A DNA stretch of 64,000 nucleotides from Pseudomonadota bacterium (GTDB lineage: Bacteria > Pseudomonadota > Gammaproteobacteria > Burkholderiales > Burkholderiaceae_C), in assembly GCA_021841865.1 (NCBI GenBank), contig JAKCDM010000004.1, forward strand, positions 1 through 64,000, written 5' to 3'. The notes under the pieces were generated by a model. It did not search any database, was not told the DNA's origin, and saw only the letters and a program-made list of their open reading frames with translations. Below, in pieces: positions 8,407-16,426 of the stretch. The position numbers and the translations under genes were made by a program. How positions within the stretch are numbered: position 1 is the first letter of the stretch; every line of letters starts with the position of its first letter.

Positions 8407-9243
8407 ATGGACAGGCACACGCATGATCCTGCCGGCGCGCTCCCGCGCGGTCGCCTGCCCGGGGCGTTGCGGGTCGTCGCCGGGGTGCACCTGCTCGCGC
8501 TGTGCGCGGTGCTGGCCATGCCGCGCGCCTGGCCCTGGGCCCTGGCGGCCGCGCTGCTCAGCCACGCCGCTGTCGCCGTGCTCAGCCTGATTCCGCGCAC
8601 CCGTCTGCTCGGCCCCAACCTGTTGCGCCTGCCGGCGGCGCACGCCGGGCGCGGCGAGGTCGCCATCACCATCGACGACGGGCCCGATCCCCGCACCACT
8701 GCGGCCGTGCTCGACCTGCTGGACGCGCATGGTGCGCGTGCCAGCTTTTTCTGCATCGGCGAGCGCGTCGAGCGCTATCCGGAACTGGTCCGCGACATCG
8801 TGCGACGCGGGCACCGCGTGGAAAACCATACGGCGCGCCATCGCCTGGACTTCGCGCTGCTCGGGCCCCGGGGCTGCCTCGCCGAGGTGGCCGCGGGCCA
8901 GGCGAGCATCCTGCAGGTGACCGGCGTGGCGCCGTGCTACCTGCGCGCGCCCGCCGGATTTCGCAACCCCTGGTGCTGGACCGCGCTCGAGCGTTGCGGG
9001 CTGCGCCTGGCGTCGTGGACCCGTCGCGGCTTCGACACCCGCGACGGCAACCCCGAGCGCGTGCTGGCGCGACTGACACGCGGCCTCGGCGCCGGGGACA
9101 TCCTGCTGCTGCACGACGGCCATTGCGCGCTCGATGCGCGCGGCGAGCCGGTGATCCTGGCGGTGCTCGGGTCGTTGCTGCCGCTGCTGCGGGAGCGCTC
9201 GCTGCGCGCCGTGCCGCTGCCGCTGCCGGGGGATCGCGAATGA
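8407..9243 (+). CDS. polysaccharide deacetylase (NodB-like, CE4) with N-terminal membrane segments
   Basis: A 278-residue protein with two N-terminal hydrophobic stretches (about residues 20-60) followed by a NodB-homology domain. CE4 motifs are visible: the metal/base motif ITIDDGPDPRTT, GHRVENHTARH in place of the usual NHTxxH, RAPAGFRNP, and the C-terminal DILLLHDGH. Such enzymes remove N-acetyl groups from amino sugars, or act as related amidases. The gene sits 7 nt after the exporter and before the second ketosynthase, inside the pigment operon. The membrane anchor suggests action on a lipid-linked sugar, possibly one added by the GT2 of the opposite arm. That link is inference. Confidence 0.87.
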   Translation: MDRHTHDPAGALPRGRLPGALRVVAGVHLLALCAVLAMPRAWPWALAAALLSHAAVAVLSLIPRTRLLGPNLLRLPAAHAGRGEVAITIDDGPDPRTTAAVLDLLDAHGARASFFCIGERVERYPELVRDIVRRGHRVENHTARHRLDFALLGPRGCLAEVAAGQASILQVTGVAPCYLRAPAGFRNPWCWTALERCGLRLASWTRRGFDTRDGNPERVLARLTRGLGAGDILLLHDGHCALDARGEPVILAVLGSLLPLLRERSLRAVPLPLPGDRE

Positions 9244-9312
9244 GCCGCGTGTCGCTTGTGCCGACCGCTGGCGGGCGCGCCCGCGCGGCCTGCTTACGGT
9301 AGGCTGCGCACC

Positions 9313-10554
9313 ATGGTTTCGATGCCATCCTGCCTGCCCGCGCTGCGTCTGGCCCGGGCCACCGTCACCAGCTGCCTGGGCACCGGGCTCGGCGTGCACC
9401 GCGAAGCGTTGCGTAGCGGGCGCAGCGGCCTGTCGCGCTGCGCATTCGACCTGTGCGACCTCGACACCTGGATCGGCGAGGTCGACGGCGTCGACGCGAC
9501 CCGGCTGCCCGGCGCGCTGGCCGAGTTCGACTGCCGCAACAACCGGCTGGCCGAACTGGCGCTGCGCCAGGACGGCTTCGAGCAGGCAGTGGCGCAGGCC
9601 GTGGCGCGCCACGGAGCGGACCGCGTGGGATTGTTCGTCGGCACCAGCACGTCGGGAATCCTGCAGACCGAACAGGCCTACCGACGGCGCGATGCGCAAG
9701 GCGCGCTGCCGGCCGATTTCCACTACGCCGGCACGCACAGCACGGCCTCGCTGGCCGCCTACCTGAGCCGCCGCCTGGGCCTGCAGGGGCCGGCGTGCGT
9801 GATCTCGTCGGCCTGCTCGTCGAGCGCCAAGGTGTTCGCCACCGCGCAGCGCATGCTGGCGGCGGGGGTCGTGGACTGCGCCGTCGTGGGCGGCGTGGAC
9901 AGCCTGTGCCTGACCACGCTGTACGGCTTCCATTCCCTCGAGCTGTTGTCGCGCGCGCCCTGCCGACCGTACGACGCCGCGCGCGACGGGCTGTCGCTGG
10001 GCGAAGCCGCGGCGCTGGTCCTGCTCGAGCGCGCCGGCGACCAGCCGCTGCCCGACGACGTGCTGCTGCTGGGGGCCGGCGAGTCCAGCGATGCCCACCA
10101 CATGTCGGCACCGCACCCCGAGGGCCTGGGCGCGCGCCTGGCGATGCAGCAGGCGCTGCTCCAGGCCGGGCTGCAGCCACGCGATATCGACTACATCAAC
10201 CTGCACGGCACCGCCACGCCCAGCAACGACGCCGCCGAGGGCAGGGCGGTGGCGGAGCTGTTCGGCGCCGGCGTCGCGTGCAACTCCACCAAGGGAGCGA
10301 CCGGGCACACGCTGGGCGCCGCCGGCGGGCTCGAGGCGGTGCTGTGCCTGCTCGCGCTGCGCGACGGGCTGCGGCCCGCCAGCCCCGGCACCCGCGACGT
10401 CGACCCCGCGCTGGCCGGGGCCGGGCGGCTGGACTATCGCCTCGACTCCGGGCCTGCGCGCATCGGTTTCGCGATGAGCAACTCCTTCGGCTTCGGAGGT
10501 ACCAACTGCAGCCTGGTGCTGGGGCGTGGCGACGCCTGGAGTTCGACGCGATGA
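9313..10554 (+). CDS. beta-ketoacyl-ACP synthase (second, complete)
   Basis: A complete 413-residue FabF-like condensing enzyme. The triad is Cys168 in ISSACSSSAK, His in NLHGTATPSND and His in KGATGHTLGAAGG, and the C-terminal motif SNSFGFGGTNCSL is intact. ATG 9313 was chosen because the ketosynthase fold begins directly after it; a second ATG nine bases on is also possible. A gap of about 70 nt precedes it, the largest within this arm after the first genes, and could hold an internal promoter. Its stop overlaps the ATG of the chain-length-factor-like gene, the arrangement expected for a KS/CLF heterodimer. Confidence 0.92.
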   Translation: MVSMPSCLPALRLARATVTSCLGTGLGVHREALRSGRSGLSRCAFDLCDLDTWIGEVDGVDATRLPGALAEFDCRNNRLAELALRQDGFEQAVAQAVARHGADRVGLFVGTSTSGILQTEQAYRRRDAQGALPADFHYAGTHSTASLAAYLSRRLGLQGPACVISSACSSSAKVFATAQRMLAAGVVDCAVVGGVDSLCLTTLYGFHSLELLSRAPCRPYDAARDGLSLGEAAALVLLERAGDQPLPDDVLLLGAGESSDAHHMSAPHPEGLGARLAMQQALLQAGLQPRDIDYINLHGTATPSNDAAEGRAVAELFGAGVACNSTKGATGHTLGAAGGLEAVLCLLALRDGLRPASPGTRDVDPALAGAGRLDYRLDSGPARIGFAMSNSFGFGGTNCSLVLGRGDAWSSTR

Positions 10555-11390
10555 GCGCGACGTCCACGGGCCCGACGGCAGGCGCGCTGAGCGCGTTCAT
10601 CGACGGCATCGGTCTGCTCGGTCCCGGCCTGCCCGACTGGCCCGCGGCGGCTGCGGTGCTGCGTTCGCCCGAGCGCTACCAGCCCGCGCGCACCGAACTG
10701 CCGGCGCCGCAGAGCCTGCCGCCGGCGGAGCGCCGGCGCGCCACGGCCTCGGTGAAACTGACCCTGGCGACGGGACGCGAGGCGCTGGCAATGTCCGCGC
10801 GCGCCGCAGACGGCCTGCGCACGGTGTTCGCCGGCTCGGGTGGGGATGGTCTGAACTGCCATGTGCTGTGCGAGGCGCTGGCGTCGTCGGACCGGCTGAT
10901 CTCGCCCACGCGTTTCCACAACTCGGTGCACAACGCCCCCTCCGGGTACTGGGGCATCGCGATGCACGCGATGGCCGCGTCGACGGTGCTGTGCGCCCCG
11001 CACGACGGCAGCTTCGCCGCCGGACTGCTCGATGCGCTGGTGCAGGTTCGCACCAGTGGCGCCGACGTGCTGCTGCTGGTGTACGACACCGATTACCCGG
11101 AGCCCCTGCGCAGCGCGCGGCCGATTCCCGACAGCTTCGGCGTCGCGCTGCTGCTGGCGCCGCGGCCCGCCGCCACCAGCGTCGCCCGCATCGCGCTCGA
11201 CCCTTCGGCGGCATGCCCTGCGGCACCCGCCGACGGCCTCGGGCAGCCCGGGCTGGAAGCCCTGCGCGCGGCCGTTCCCGCGGCCCGCTCGCTGGTGCTG
11301 CTGGAAAGAGTGGCGCGCGCAGCGGCCGCTCGCGTGCGCCTGGACTACCTGCCCGGGCGGCCCCTCGAAGTGGACGTGTCGCCATGCTGA
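10551..11390 (+). CDS. ketosynthase-like chain-length factor (PF13723-type)
   Basis: A 279-residue protein resembling the N-terminal half of a ketosynthase, without the Cys-His-His triad. Recognisable parts are FIDGIGLLGPGLPDW, the dimer/acyl-cavity region TRFHNSVHNAPSGYWGIAMHAMAAST, and the segment FAAGLLDALVQVRTSGADVLLLVYDTDYPEP. This short family pairs with a full ketosynthase and is thought to set polyene length. The ATGA overlap with the ketosynthase gene argues for co-translation and a heterodimer. The next gene (second dehydratase) begins 7 nt before its stop. Confidence 0.85.
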   Translation: MSATSTGPTAGALSAFIDGIGLLGPGLPDWPAAAAVLRSPERYQPARTELPAPQSLPPAERRRATASVKLTLATGREALAMSARAADGLRTVFAGSGGDGLNCHVLCEALASSDRLISPTRFHNSVHNAPSGYWGIAMHAMAASTVLCAPHDGSFAAGLLDALVQVRTSGADVLLLVYDTDYPEPLRSARPIPDSFGVALLLAPRPAATSVARIALDPSAACPAAPADGLGQPGLEALRAAVPAARSLVLLERVARAAAARVRLDYLPGRPLEVDVSPC

Positions 11391-11863
11391 GCCAGCCGCC
11401 GGGCCGCATCGGGCGCGACTGGATCGCCGCGCATGTGCCGCATGCCGCGAGCATGTGCCTGCTCGACGCGGTGCTCGACTGGGGAGCCGGGCATGTGCTG
11501 TGCGAGGCCGACAACCACCGTCGGGCGGACCACCCGTTGCGCCAGTACGGGCGCCTCGGCGCGGCCTGCGGGCTCGAATACGCGGCGCAGGCCATGGCCG
11601 TGCACGCGGCGCTGACGGCACCGCCGCTGGAGCCGACGCAGGCGCGGCCCGGCATGCTGGTCAGCGCGCGCGGGCTCACGCTGCACGTGTCGCGCCTGGA
11701 CGACGTGGAGGCGCCATTGCAGGTGCGCGCCGAGCGCCTCGGCGCCGGGCCCGACATGCTGCTGTATGAATTCAACGTGCACGCCGGCGGGCGCCTGCTG
11801 GTCGACGGGCGGGCGTCGATCCTGCTCGGCGGCGCGCCCTTCACGGAGGCGATCACCCGATGA
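11384..11863 (+). CDS. hotdog 3-hydroxyacyl-ACP dehydratase (COG4706-like)
   Basis: A 159-residue predicted hotdog-fold dehydratase of the kind found in all aryl-polyene loci. The opening IAAHVPHAASMCLLDAVLDWG holds the PHxxxMxLLD motif with the catalytic His, and YGRLGAACGLEYAAQAMAVHAAL gives the central helix with Glu. The C-terminal half has the expected beta-sheet segments. The open frame starts far upstream, but ATG 11384, just inside the previous gene's end, begins the domain cleanly. Its stop overlaps the ketoreductase ATG. It probably acts in the same elongation cycle as the dehydratase at 4108. Confidence 0.85.
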   Translation: MLSQPPGRIGRDWIAAHVPHAASMCLLDAVLDWGAGHVLCEADNHRRADHPLRQYGRLGAACGLEYAAQAMAVHAALTAPPLEPTQARPGMLVSARGLTLHVSRLDDVEAPLQVRAERLGAGPDMLLYEFNVHAGGRLLVDGRASILLGGAPFTEAITR

Positions 11864-12612
11864 GTCCCATGACATCAGGCGGCCTGCCCGCTCCACGCCG
11901 GGCCCTGGTCACCGGCGGCAGCGGCGGCATCGGCGCGGCGATCTGCCGCGCGCTGGCGCAGTCGGGGCTGCACGTGATCGTGCACGCCAACGGCCGGCTC
12001 GAACAGGCGCGGGCACTGGTCGACAGCCTGCGCGAGCAGGGGCACCAAGCCGAAGCGCTGGGCTTCGACCTGCGCGACGCCGAGGCCACCTCGGCCGCGC
12101 TGGCCGGCGTGCTCGAAGGCGGCGCGGTGCAGGTGCTGGTGAACAACGCCGGGGTGCACGACGATGCGGTGTTCCCGGGCATGCGCGACGAGCAATGGCA
12201 GCGCGTGATCGACGTCGGGGTCAACGGCTTCTACCGCGTCACGCAGCCGCTGATGCTGCCGATGATCCGCACCCGCTGGGGGCGCATCATCAACATCACA
12301 TCGGTGGCCGCGATCACCGGCAACCGCGGGCAGGTCAACTATGCGGCGGCCAAGGGCGCGCTGCACGCGGCGACCAAGTCCCTGGCGCTGGAGGTGGCCA
12401 GTCGCGGGATCACGGTCAACGCCGTGGCGCCGGGAATCATCGACACGCCGATGATCGACGGCAGCTTCGATGCCGCGGCGATCGCCCGCCTGGTGCCGGC
12501 CCAGCGCGCCGGCAGGCCCGACGAGGTGGCCGACCTGGTGGCCTTCCTGGCCTCGGATCGCGCCGCGTACATCACCGGGCAGGTGATCTCGATCAACGGC
12601 GGCATGATCTGA
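11860..12612 (+). CDS. FabG-like 3-ketoacyl-ACP reductase
   Basis: A 250-residue short-chain dehydrogenase expected to reduce the 3-ketoacyl-ACP with NADPH. The cofactor motif is TGGSGGIG near the N-terminus, followed by NNAG. The catalytic residues are Ser in NITSVAA, Tyr161 and Lys165 in YAAAKG, and the C-terminal ITGQVISINGG is typical of FabG. It closes the + arm. Its last 20 nt overlap the 3' end of the convergent glycosyltransferase gene, with no room for a terminator between the two arms. Given its context it is the pigment-pathway ketoreductase, not the fatty-acid housekeeping copy. Confidence 0.9.
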   Translation: MSPMTSGGLPAPRRALVTGGSGGIGAAICRALAQSGLHVIVHANGRLEQARALVDSLREQGHQAEALGFDLRDAEATSAALAGVLEGGAVQVLVNNAGVHDDAVFPGMRDEQWQRVIDVGVNGFYRVTQPLMLPMIRTRWGRIINITSVAAITGNRGQVNYAAAKGALHAATKSLALEVASRGITVNAVAPGIIDTPMIDGSFDAAAIARLVPAQRAGRPDEVADLVAFLASDRAAYITGQVISINGGMI

Positions 12613-13408
12613 GGCCAAGCCGGCGCGCCAGCCGCAGCGGCAGGCGCGCGAGCAAGCCCAGCACCAGGCGCAAGTGCATCCAGGTCAGCAGCAGGTTGTC
12701 GCGCAGGTAGTTGAAGTGCGACACGCCGCCTTCGCCGGCGTGCAGGTAGCGAACCGGCGCCGGCAGGTTGATCGCGGGCACGCCGGCCCAGCTCAGTCGA
12801 ACGACGGCCTCGGGGTCGAAATCGAACCTGCGCATCCAGCGCTGGCCTCGCATGAGCTGGCGCAGCGCCGCGACGGGGTAGACGCGAAAACCGTACAGCG
12901 AATCTCCGATGCCCGCGCCGAAGGTCTCGAGCCGGGCCCACGCATTGGAGATCTTGCGCCCCTGCACGCGCAGTTGCGGCGCGTCGGCGTCGAACACCGG
13001 CCTGCCCAGGATCATCGCGCGCGGATGGGCTTGCGACTCGGCCATGAAGCGGGCGATGCTGGCGGCGGGGTGCTGGCCATCCGAGTCCATGGTCAGGGCA
13101 TGGCTGAAGCCCGCGGCGTGGGCCGCGTCGAGTCCGGCCAGCACCGCCGCGCCCTTGCCGCGATTGGTCGGCAGCACGATGACGCGCAGCTGCGGGTCCC
13201 GGCTCGCCATGTCGACCAGGCCCTGCGCGCTGCCGTCGTCGCTGCCGTCCACCACCACCCATACCGGCGCCCATGCGGCGCGCGCCGCGCGCACCGTGTC
13301 GTACACCGCGGGCCCGGGGTTGTAGCTCGGGATCAGCACCAGGTGGGTGCTGCTGGGCGGCGCCGGCGTGGTGGTCGGGTCGTGTGCGTCAGGCGTCTTC
13401 TCGGGCAT
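12593..13408 (-). CDS. family 2 glycosyltransferase
   Basis: A 271-residue GT-A fold glycosyltransferase. The N-terminal half shows HLVLIPSYNPGPAVYDTV, the nucleotide-binding VVVDGSDDGS, and the metal-binding stretch LTMDSDGQHP (a DxD variant). A hydrophobic C-terminus (LLLTWMHLRLVLGLLARLPLRL) suggests membrane association. It would transfer a sugar from a nucleotide donor to a lipid-linked acceptor. Its gene is last in a three-gene - strand operon, overlapping the acyltransferase gene by 20 nt. GT2 enzymes are regular members of xanthomonadin and aryl-polyene loci, but donor and acceptor are unknown here. Confidence 0.87.
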   Translation of the reverse strand: MPEKTPDAHDPTTTPAPPSSTHLVLIPSYNPGPAVYDTVRAARAAWAPVWVVVDGSDDGSAQGLVDMASRDPQLRVIVLPTNRGKGAAVLAGLDAAHAAGFSHALTMDSDGQHPAASIARFMAESQAHPRAMILGRPVFDADAPQLRVQGRKISNAWARLETFGAGIGDSLYGFRVYPVAALRQLMRGQRWMRRFDFDPEAVVRLSWAGVPAINLPAPVRYLHAGEGGVSHFNYLRDNLLLTWMHLRLVLGLLARLPLRLARRLGLRSCRR

Positions 13409-14168
13409 GGGCAGGCTCGCGCAGCGCGCGTCGGAAGTGGGCGTCGAGCTCGGCGACGAATTCCTGGGCGTCGGCGGGCGCGTCCAGGCGCGGGCCGAGG
13501 CGCACGCGATAGCGGATCGGCAGGCGCGGGATCCGGGCGGGGCGCCAGGTCTTGCCGAGGAAGTCCGAGTCGGTCTCGATCAGCACCACCTGCACCGGCA
13601 CCGCGGCGCGCTTGGCGATCAGGCCCACCATGCCCTTGACCGGACCGATCGGCGCGGCGTCGCTGCGGGTGCCTTCGGGAAACAGCAGCAGCTGCCGGCC
13701 CTGGCGCAGTTCGTCGACGGCGAGGTCGACCATGCGCAGCAGGTTGCCGTTGTCGATGTAGCCTGCCAGGCGGGCCCCTGCGCCGAGCGCCGCCTGTCCG
13801 AGGACGCTCGACTTGACCACGCAGGCCGATGCGGGAAGTCTCGACAGCACGAGCAGCGCATCGATCAGCGATGGATGGTTGGGCGCGATGACCATCGGCC
13901 CCTGTCCGCGCAGCGCGTCCAGCGCGCCCAGTTCGAAGCGGCAGGCGCCGATGGCCGTGAGCAGGCGCAGGTAGGCGCGGAAGCCGGCGCCGATCAGCCG
14001 GCGCCCGAGGCGCCGCGCCAGCGCTTGGGGCAGCAGCGCGTCGAGTACCAGCGCGAAGGGCGTCCACAGCAGGCCCATCATGCCGAACAGCGCCAGCCCG
14101 AGGTAGGTGCGCAGCGCGTCGCGCGCAAGGCGCGGGCGCCAACGTCGCGACGCATGCATGCTGCTCAT
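13389..14168 (-). CDS. PlsC-type 1-acyl-glycerol-3-phosphate acyltransferase family protein
   Basis: A 259-residue membrane-associated acyltransferase. Motif I is NHPSLID (HX4D) and motif III is FPEGTRS, both intact, preceded by a hydrophobic anchor YLGLALFGMMGLLWTPFALVLDAL. The frame is open through most of the upstream gene, but ATG 14168 overlaps the halogenase-like stop by 4 nt and begins the family's N-terminal helix. The pigment locus thus encodes two unrelated acyltransferases (LpxL-like on +, PlsC-like on -). One may put the polyene on its acceptor and the other may add an ordinary fatty acid. That split is inference. Confidence 0.88.
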   Translation of the reverse strand: MSSMHASRRWRPRLARDALRTYLGLALFGMMGLLWTPFALVLDALLPQALARRLGRRLIGAGFRAYLRLLTAIGACRFELGALDALRGQGPMVIAPNHPSLIDALLVLSRLPASACVVKSSVLGQAALGAGARLAGYIDNGNLLRMVDLAVDELRQGRQLLLFPEGTRSDAAPIGPVKGMVGLIAKRAAVPVQVVLIETDSDFLGKTWRPARIPRLPIRYRVRLGPRLDAPADAQEFVAELDAHFRRALREPAHAREDA

Positions 14169-15502
14169 CGGCTGGCAGCGCCGTCGGGTCCGCCGCGCGG
14201 GTCGATCTGCCTGCGACGCAACACCATCGCGCGCAGGCTGCGCCGCAGGTGCCGCAGCGCGTCGAGGTAGAAGATGGCCTTGAGCACGCGAAGGGAACCC
14301 CAGATCGGGGTGCTGCCGAACACGTCCCCGGCCAGCACCGACAGCAGTGCCTCCTGGACCCTGAACACGTTGCGCGGGGCCATGAACATGTCGCGCAGGC
14401 TCGGGTGATTGACCCGGTAGATGAACCAGCTGAAGGCCCGCGGCCCGCGGCGCATCGCGCGGTCGAAGGCCTTCATCGCACGGGCTTCGGTACTCGGCTC
14501 GCGCAGGCTGGCGAGCAGCGCCTCGGCGGCGAAGACGCCGCCCTGCATCGCGAACATCACGCCGGAAGAGAACACCGGGTCGATGAAGGTGAAGGCGTCG
14601 CCGACCAGCAGGTAGCCGGGCCCGTGCGTGCGCTCGCAACGGTAGGAATAGTTGCCGGTGGCCTGCACCGGCGACACGCGCGTGGCGCCGGCCAGTCGGG
14701 CCGACAGGCCGGGGCACAGCGCGATGGTGTCGGCGAAGAAATCCTCCAGCGCCTTGTCGCGGGTCTTGAAGTAGTAGGGCCAGGCCACCGCGCCGACGCT
14801 GGTGGTGCCGTCGGCCAGCGGGATGAACCAGAACCAGCCGTGGTCGAACCAGAAGATGGAGATATGCCCTGCGTCCCTGCCCGGCAGGCGCGTGGCCCCG
14901 GTGAAATGGGCGAACATGGCCGCGCTGTTGTGCCGTCGGTCGCGCTGCTTGGCCTTCAGGCGCGCGCCGAGGAAGGTGTCGCGCCCCGACGCATCGACCA
15001 CGTAGCGGGCGTGCCAGCTGCTTCGCGTGGCGTCGTCGTGCAAGGCCTCGATCAGCGCGCCGGCTCCGTCGGGCTCGAAGTGCACGTCGCGCGCTTCGCA
15101 GCCCTGCACCACGCGCACGCCGAGACCTTCGGCGTTGCGCAGCAGGATGTCGTCGAACTCGGAGCGCCGCACCTGGTAGGCCATCGGCATCGATCGGTTC
15201 CAGGCGTCGGCGAAGGCGAAGCTCTGGGTCTTGCGCGCATGCCAGGGCGAAACGAACTCCGCGCCCCACTTGGGCATGCCGATGGCGCGAACCTGGTCGG
15301 CCACGCCGAGCTGCTCGAACAGCGCCAGGTTCGCCGGCAGCAGCGATTCCCCGATGTGGAAACGCGGGTGCCGCGCCTTCTCCAGCAAGGCCACGCGAAT
15401 ACCGCGTCGCGCCAGCAGCGCCGCCGTGGTCGATCCGGCGGGGCCGCCGCCGATGACCAGTACGTCGTACCGTGCCTGCGCGTCGAGTCGGGTGGGTGCC
15501 AT
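14165..15502 (-). CDS. flavin-dependent halogenase-like oxidoreductase
   Basis: A 445-residue FAD enzyme of the tryptophan-halogenase/flavin monooxygenase family. The dinucleotide site GGGPAGSTTA follows the first strand. Lys78 in MPKWGAEF aligns by position with the active-site Lys of known flavin halogenases, and the halogenase WxWxIP motif is present as WFWFIP (residues 223-228). Homologues are required for xanthomonadin-type pigments, where brominated and non-brominated products occur. The gene is first in the - strand operon, with about 150 nt of non-coding DNA upstream that should hold the promoter. Real halogenation, as opposed to hydroxylation or another flavin reaction, cannot be proved from sequence. 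Confidence 0.85.
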   Translation of the reverse strand: MAPTRLDAQARYDVLVIGGGPAGSTTAALLARRGIRVALLEKARHPRFHIGESLLPANLALFEQLGVADQVRAIGMPKWGAEFVSPWHARKTQSFAFADAWNRSMPMAYQVRRSEFDDILLRNAEGLGVRVVQGCEARDVHFEPDGAGALIEALHDDATRSSWHARYVVDASGRDTFLGARLKAKQRDRRHNSAAMFAHFTGATRLPGRDAGHISIFWFDHGWFWFIPLADGTTSVGAVAWPYYFKTRDKALEDFFADTIALCPGLSARLAGATRVSPVQATGNYSYRCERTHGPGYLLVGDAFTFIDPVFSSGVMFAMQGGVFAAEALLASLREPSTEARAMKAFDRAMRRGPRAFSWFIYRVNHPSLRDMFMAPRNVFRVQEALLSVLAGDVFGSTPIWGSLRVLKAIFYLDALRHLRRSLRAMVLRRRQIDPRGGPDGAASR

Positions 15503-15653
15503 GGGTCTGCTGCAGCGCCTCCGGGCCGGCCGGACACGGGCTTCGCGGGAAGCGCCTGCGAACGCGGCCGCCGCATCGGCGGTGCCAGCATCTTAGTGTC
15601 CTGTTCCTCGAATACCTGGCAGTTGCTTCATCGGCCTGCGGGAGCGATCGGCG

Positions 15654-16310
15654 TCAGGCCGCCTGCCCGTGGAAGCGCACCTGGTTGCGCCCGGCGGCCT
15701 TGGCGCGGTACATGGCCTCGTCGGCGCAGCGCAGCAGGGCCTGCGCGTCGCCGGCATCGTCCGGGCAGGTCGCCACACCGATGCTCGCGGCCGGGCCGAA
15801 CAGCTGCCGCGCCATCTCGTTGGCGAACAGCACCACGCCGTTGGCGTCGAACCGCGCGACGATGTCGGACTGGCCGTCGGCGAAGCTTCGCCACCGTGCT
15901 TCGCTGCGCTCAACGCGCCGCAGCGCGTCCGCGGCGTCCCGGGTCGCGTTGCGCAGCGTGCGCATCACCAGCCCGATGGTGCCCATGGACAGCACGTGGC
16001 ACAGCGTGGCAGCGACCGACGCCGGCGTGCCTGCCCACGAGCCCCGCGGCGGGTAGGACCAGTACCAGCCGGCGAGCGCGCTGAGTGCCAGCGCCGACAG
16101 CCCCGGGCCGGTGCCGCAGAGGTAGAACACCAGCACCGTCACCGGGCAAAGGGCGATGAAACCGACCGCGGAGCCCGGCGGCAGCAGTGCGAGGCGCAAC
16201 GCGAAGGCCGCGGCCATGCTCGCAACCGCGATCGCGTAGCGCAGCACGGCGAGGCGCTCCAGGAGGGTGAGTCGACGCAGGGGCATGCTGTCGCCCGTTC
16301 GGGGTCCCAT
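15654..16310 (-). pseudogene. internally deleted diguanylate cyclase (DUF4118-like TM region, PAS fragment, GGDEF tail)
   Basis: The predicted product begins with membrane segments of the KdpD/DUF4118 type (ALCPVTVLVFYLCGTGPGLSALALSALAGWYW), then a linker and the first part of a PAS domain ending VVLFANEMARQLFGPAA. It then jumps straight into the last 45 residues of a GGDEF domain: SIGVATCPDDAGD, then ADEAMYRAKAAGRNQVRFH. The rest of PAS and the GGDEF active-site half are missing, but the frame is kept. It cannot be a catalytic diguanylate cyclase. ATG 16310 is a tentative start (GGAAGG about 14 nt upstream); 16286 is an alternative. It may be a pseudogene or a remnant that is still translated. 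Confidence 0.7.
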
Positions 16311-16426
16311 ACGATTGTGCTGCGTGCCTTCCCGGTTCGCAACCGCGACCCCATGGGACCCCATGAAACGACCCATCGCCTTGTTCGGCGCCCGCGCGAC
16401 GTCGCCCCACGTAGCTCGAGGTGCCG

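Noticed and set aside
5850-10308. Two long - strand frames across the exporter, deacetylase and ketosynthase genes
   Set aside because: Antisense to conserved enzymes; composition typical of GC-driven spurious frames.
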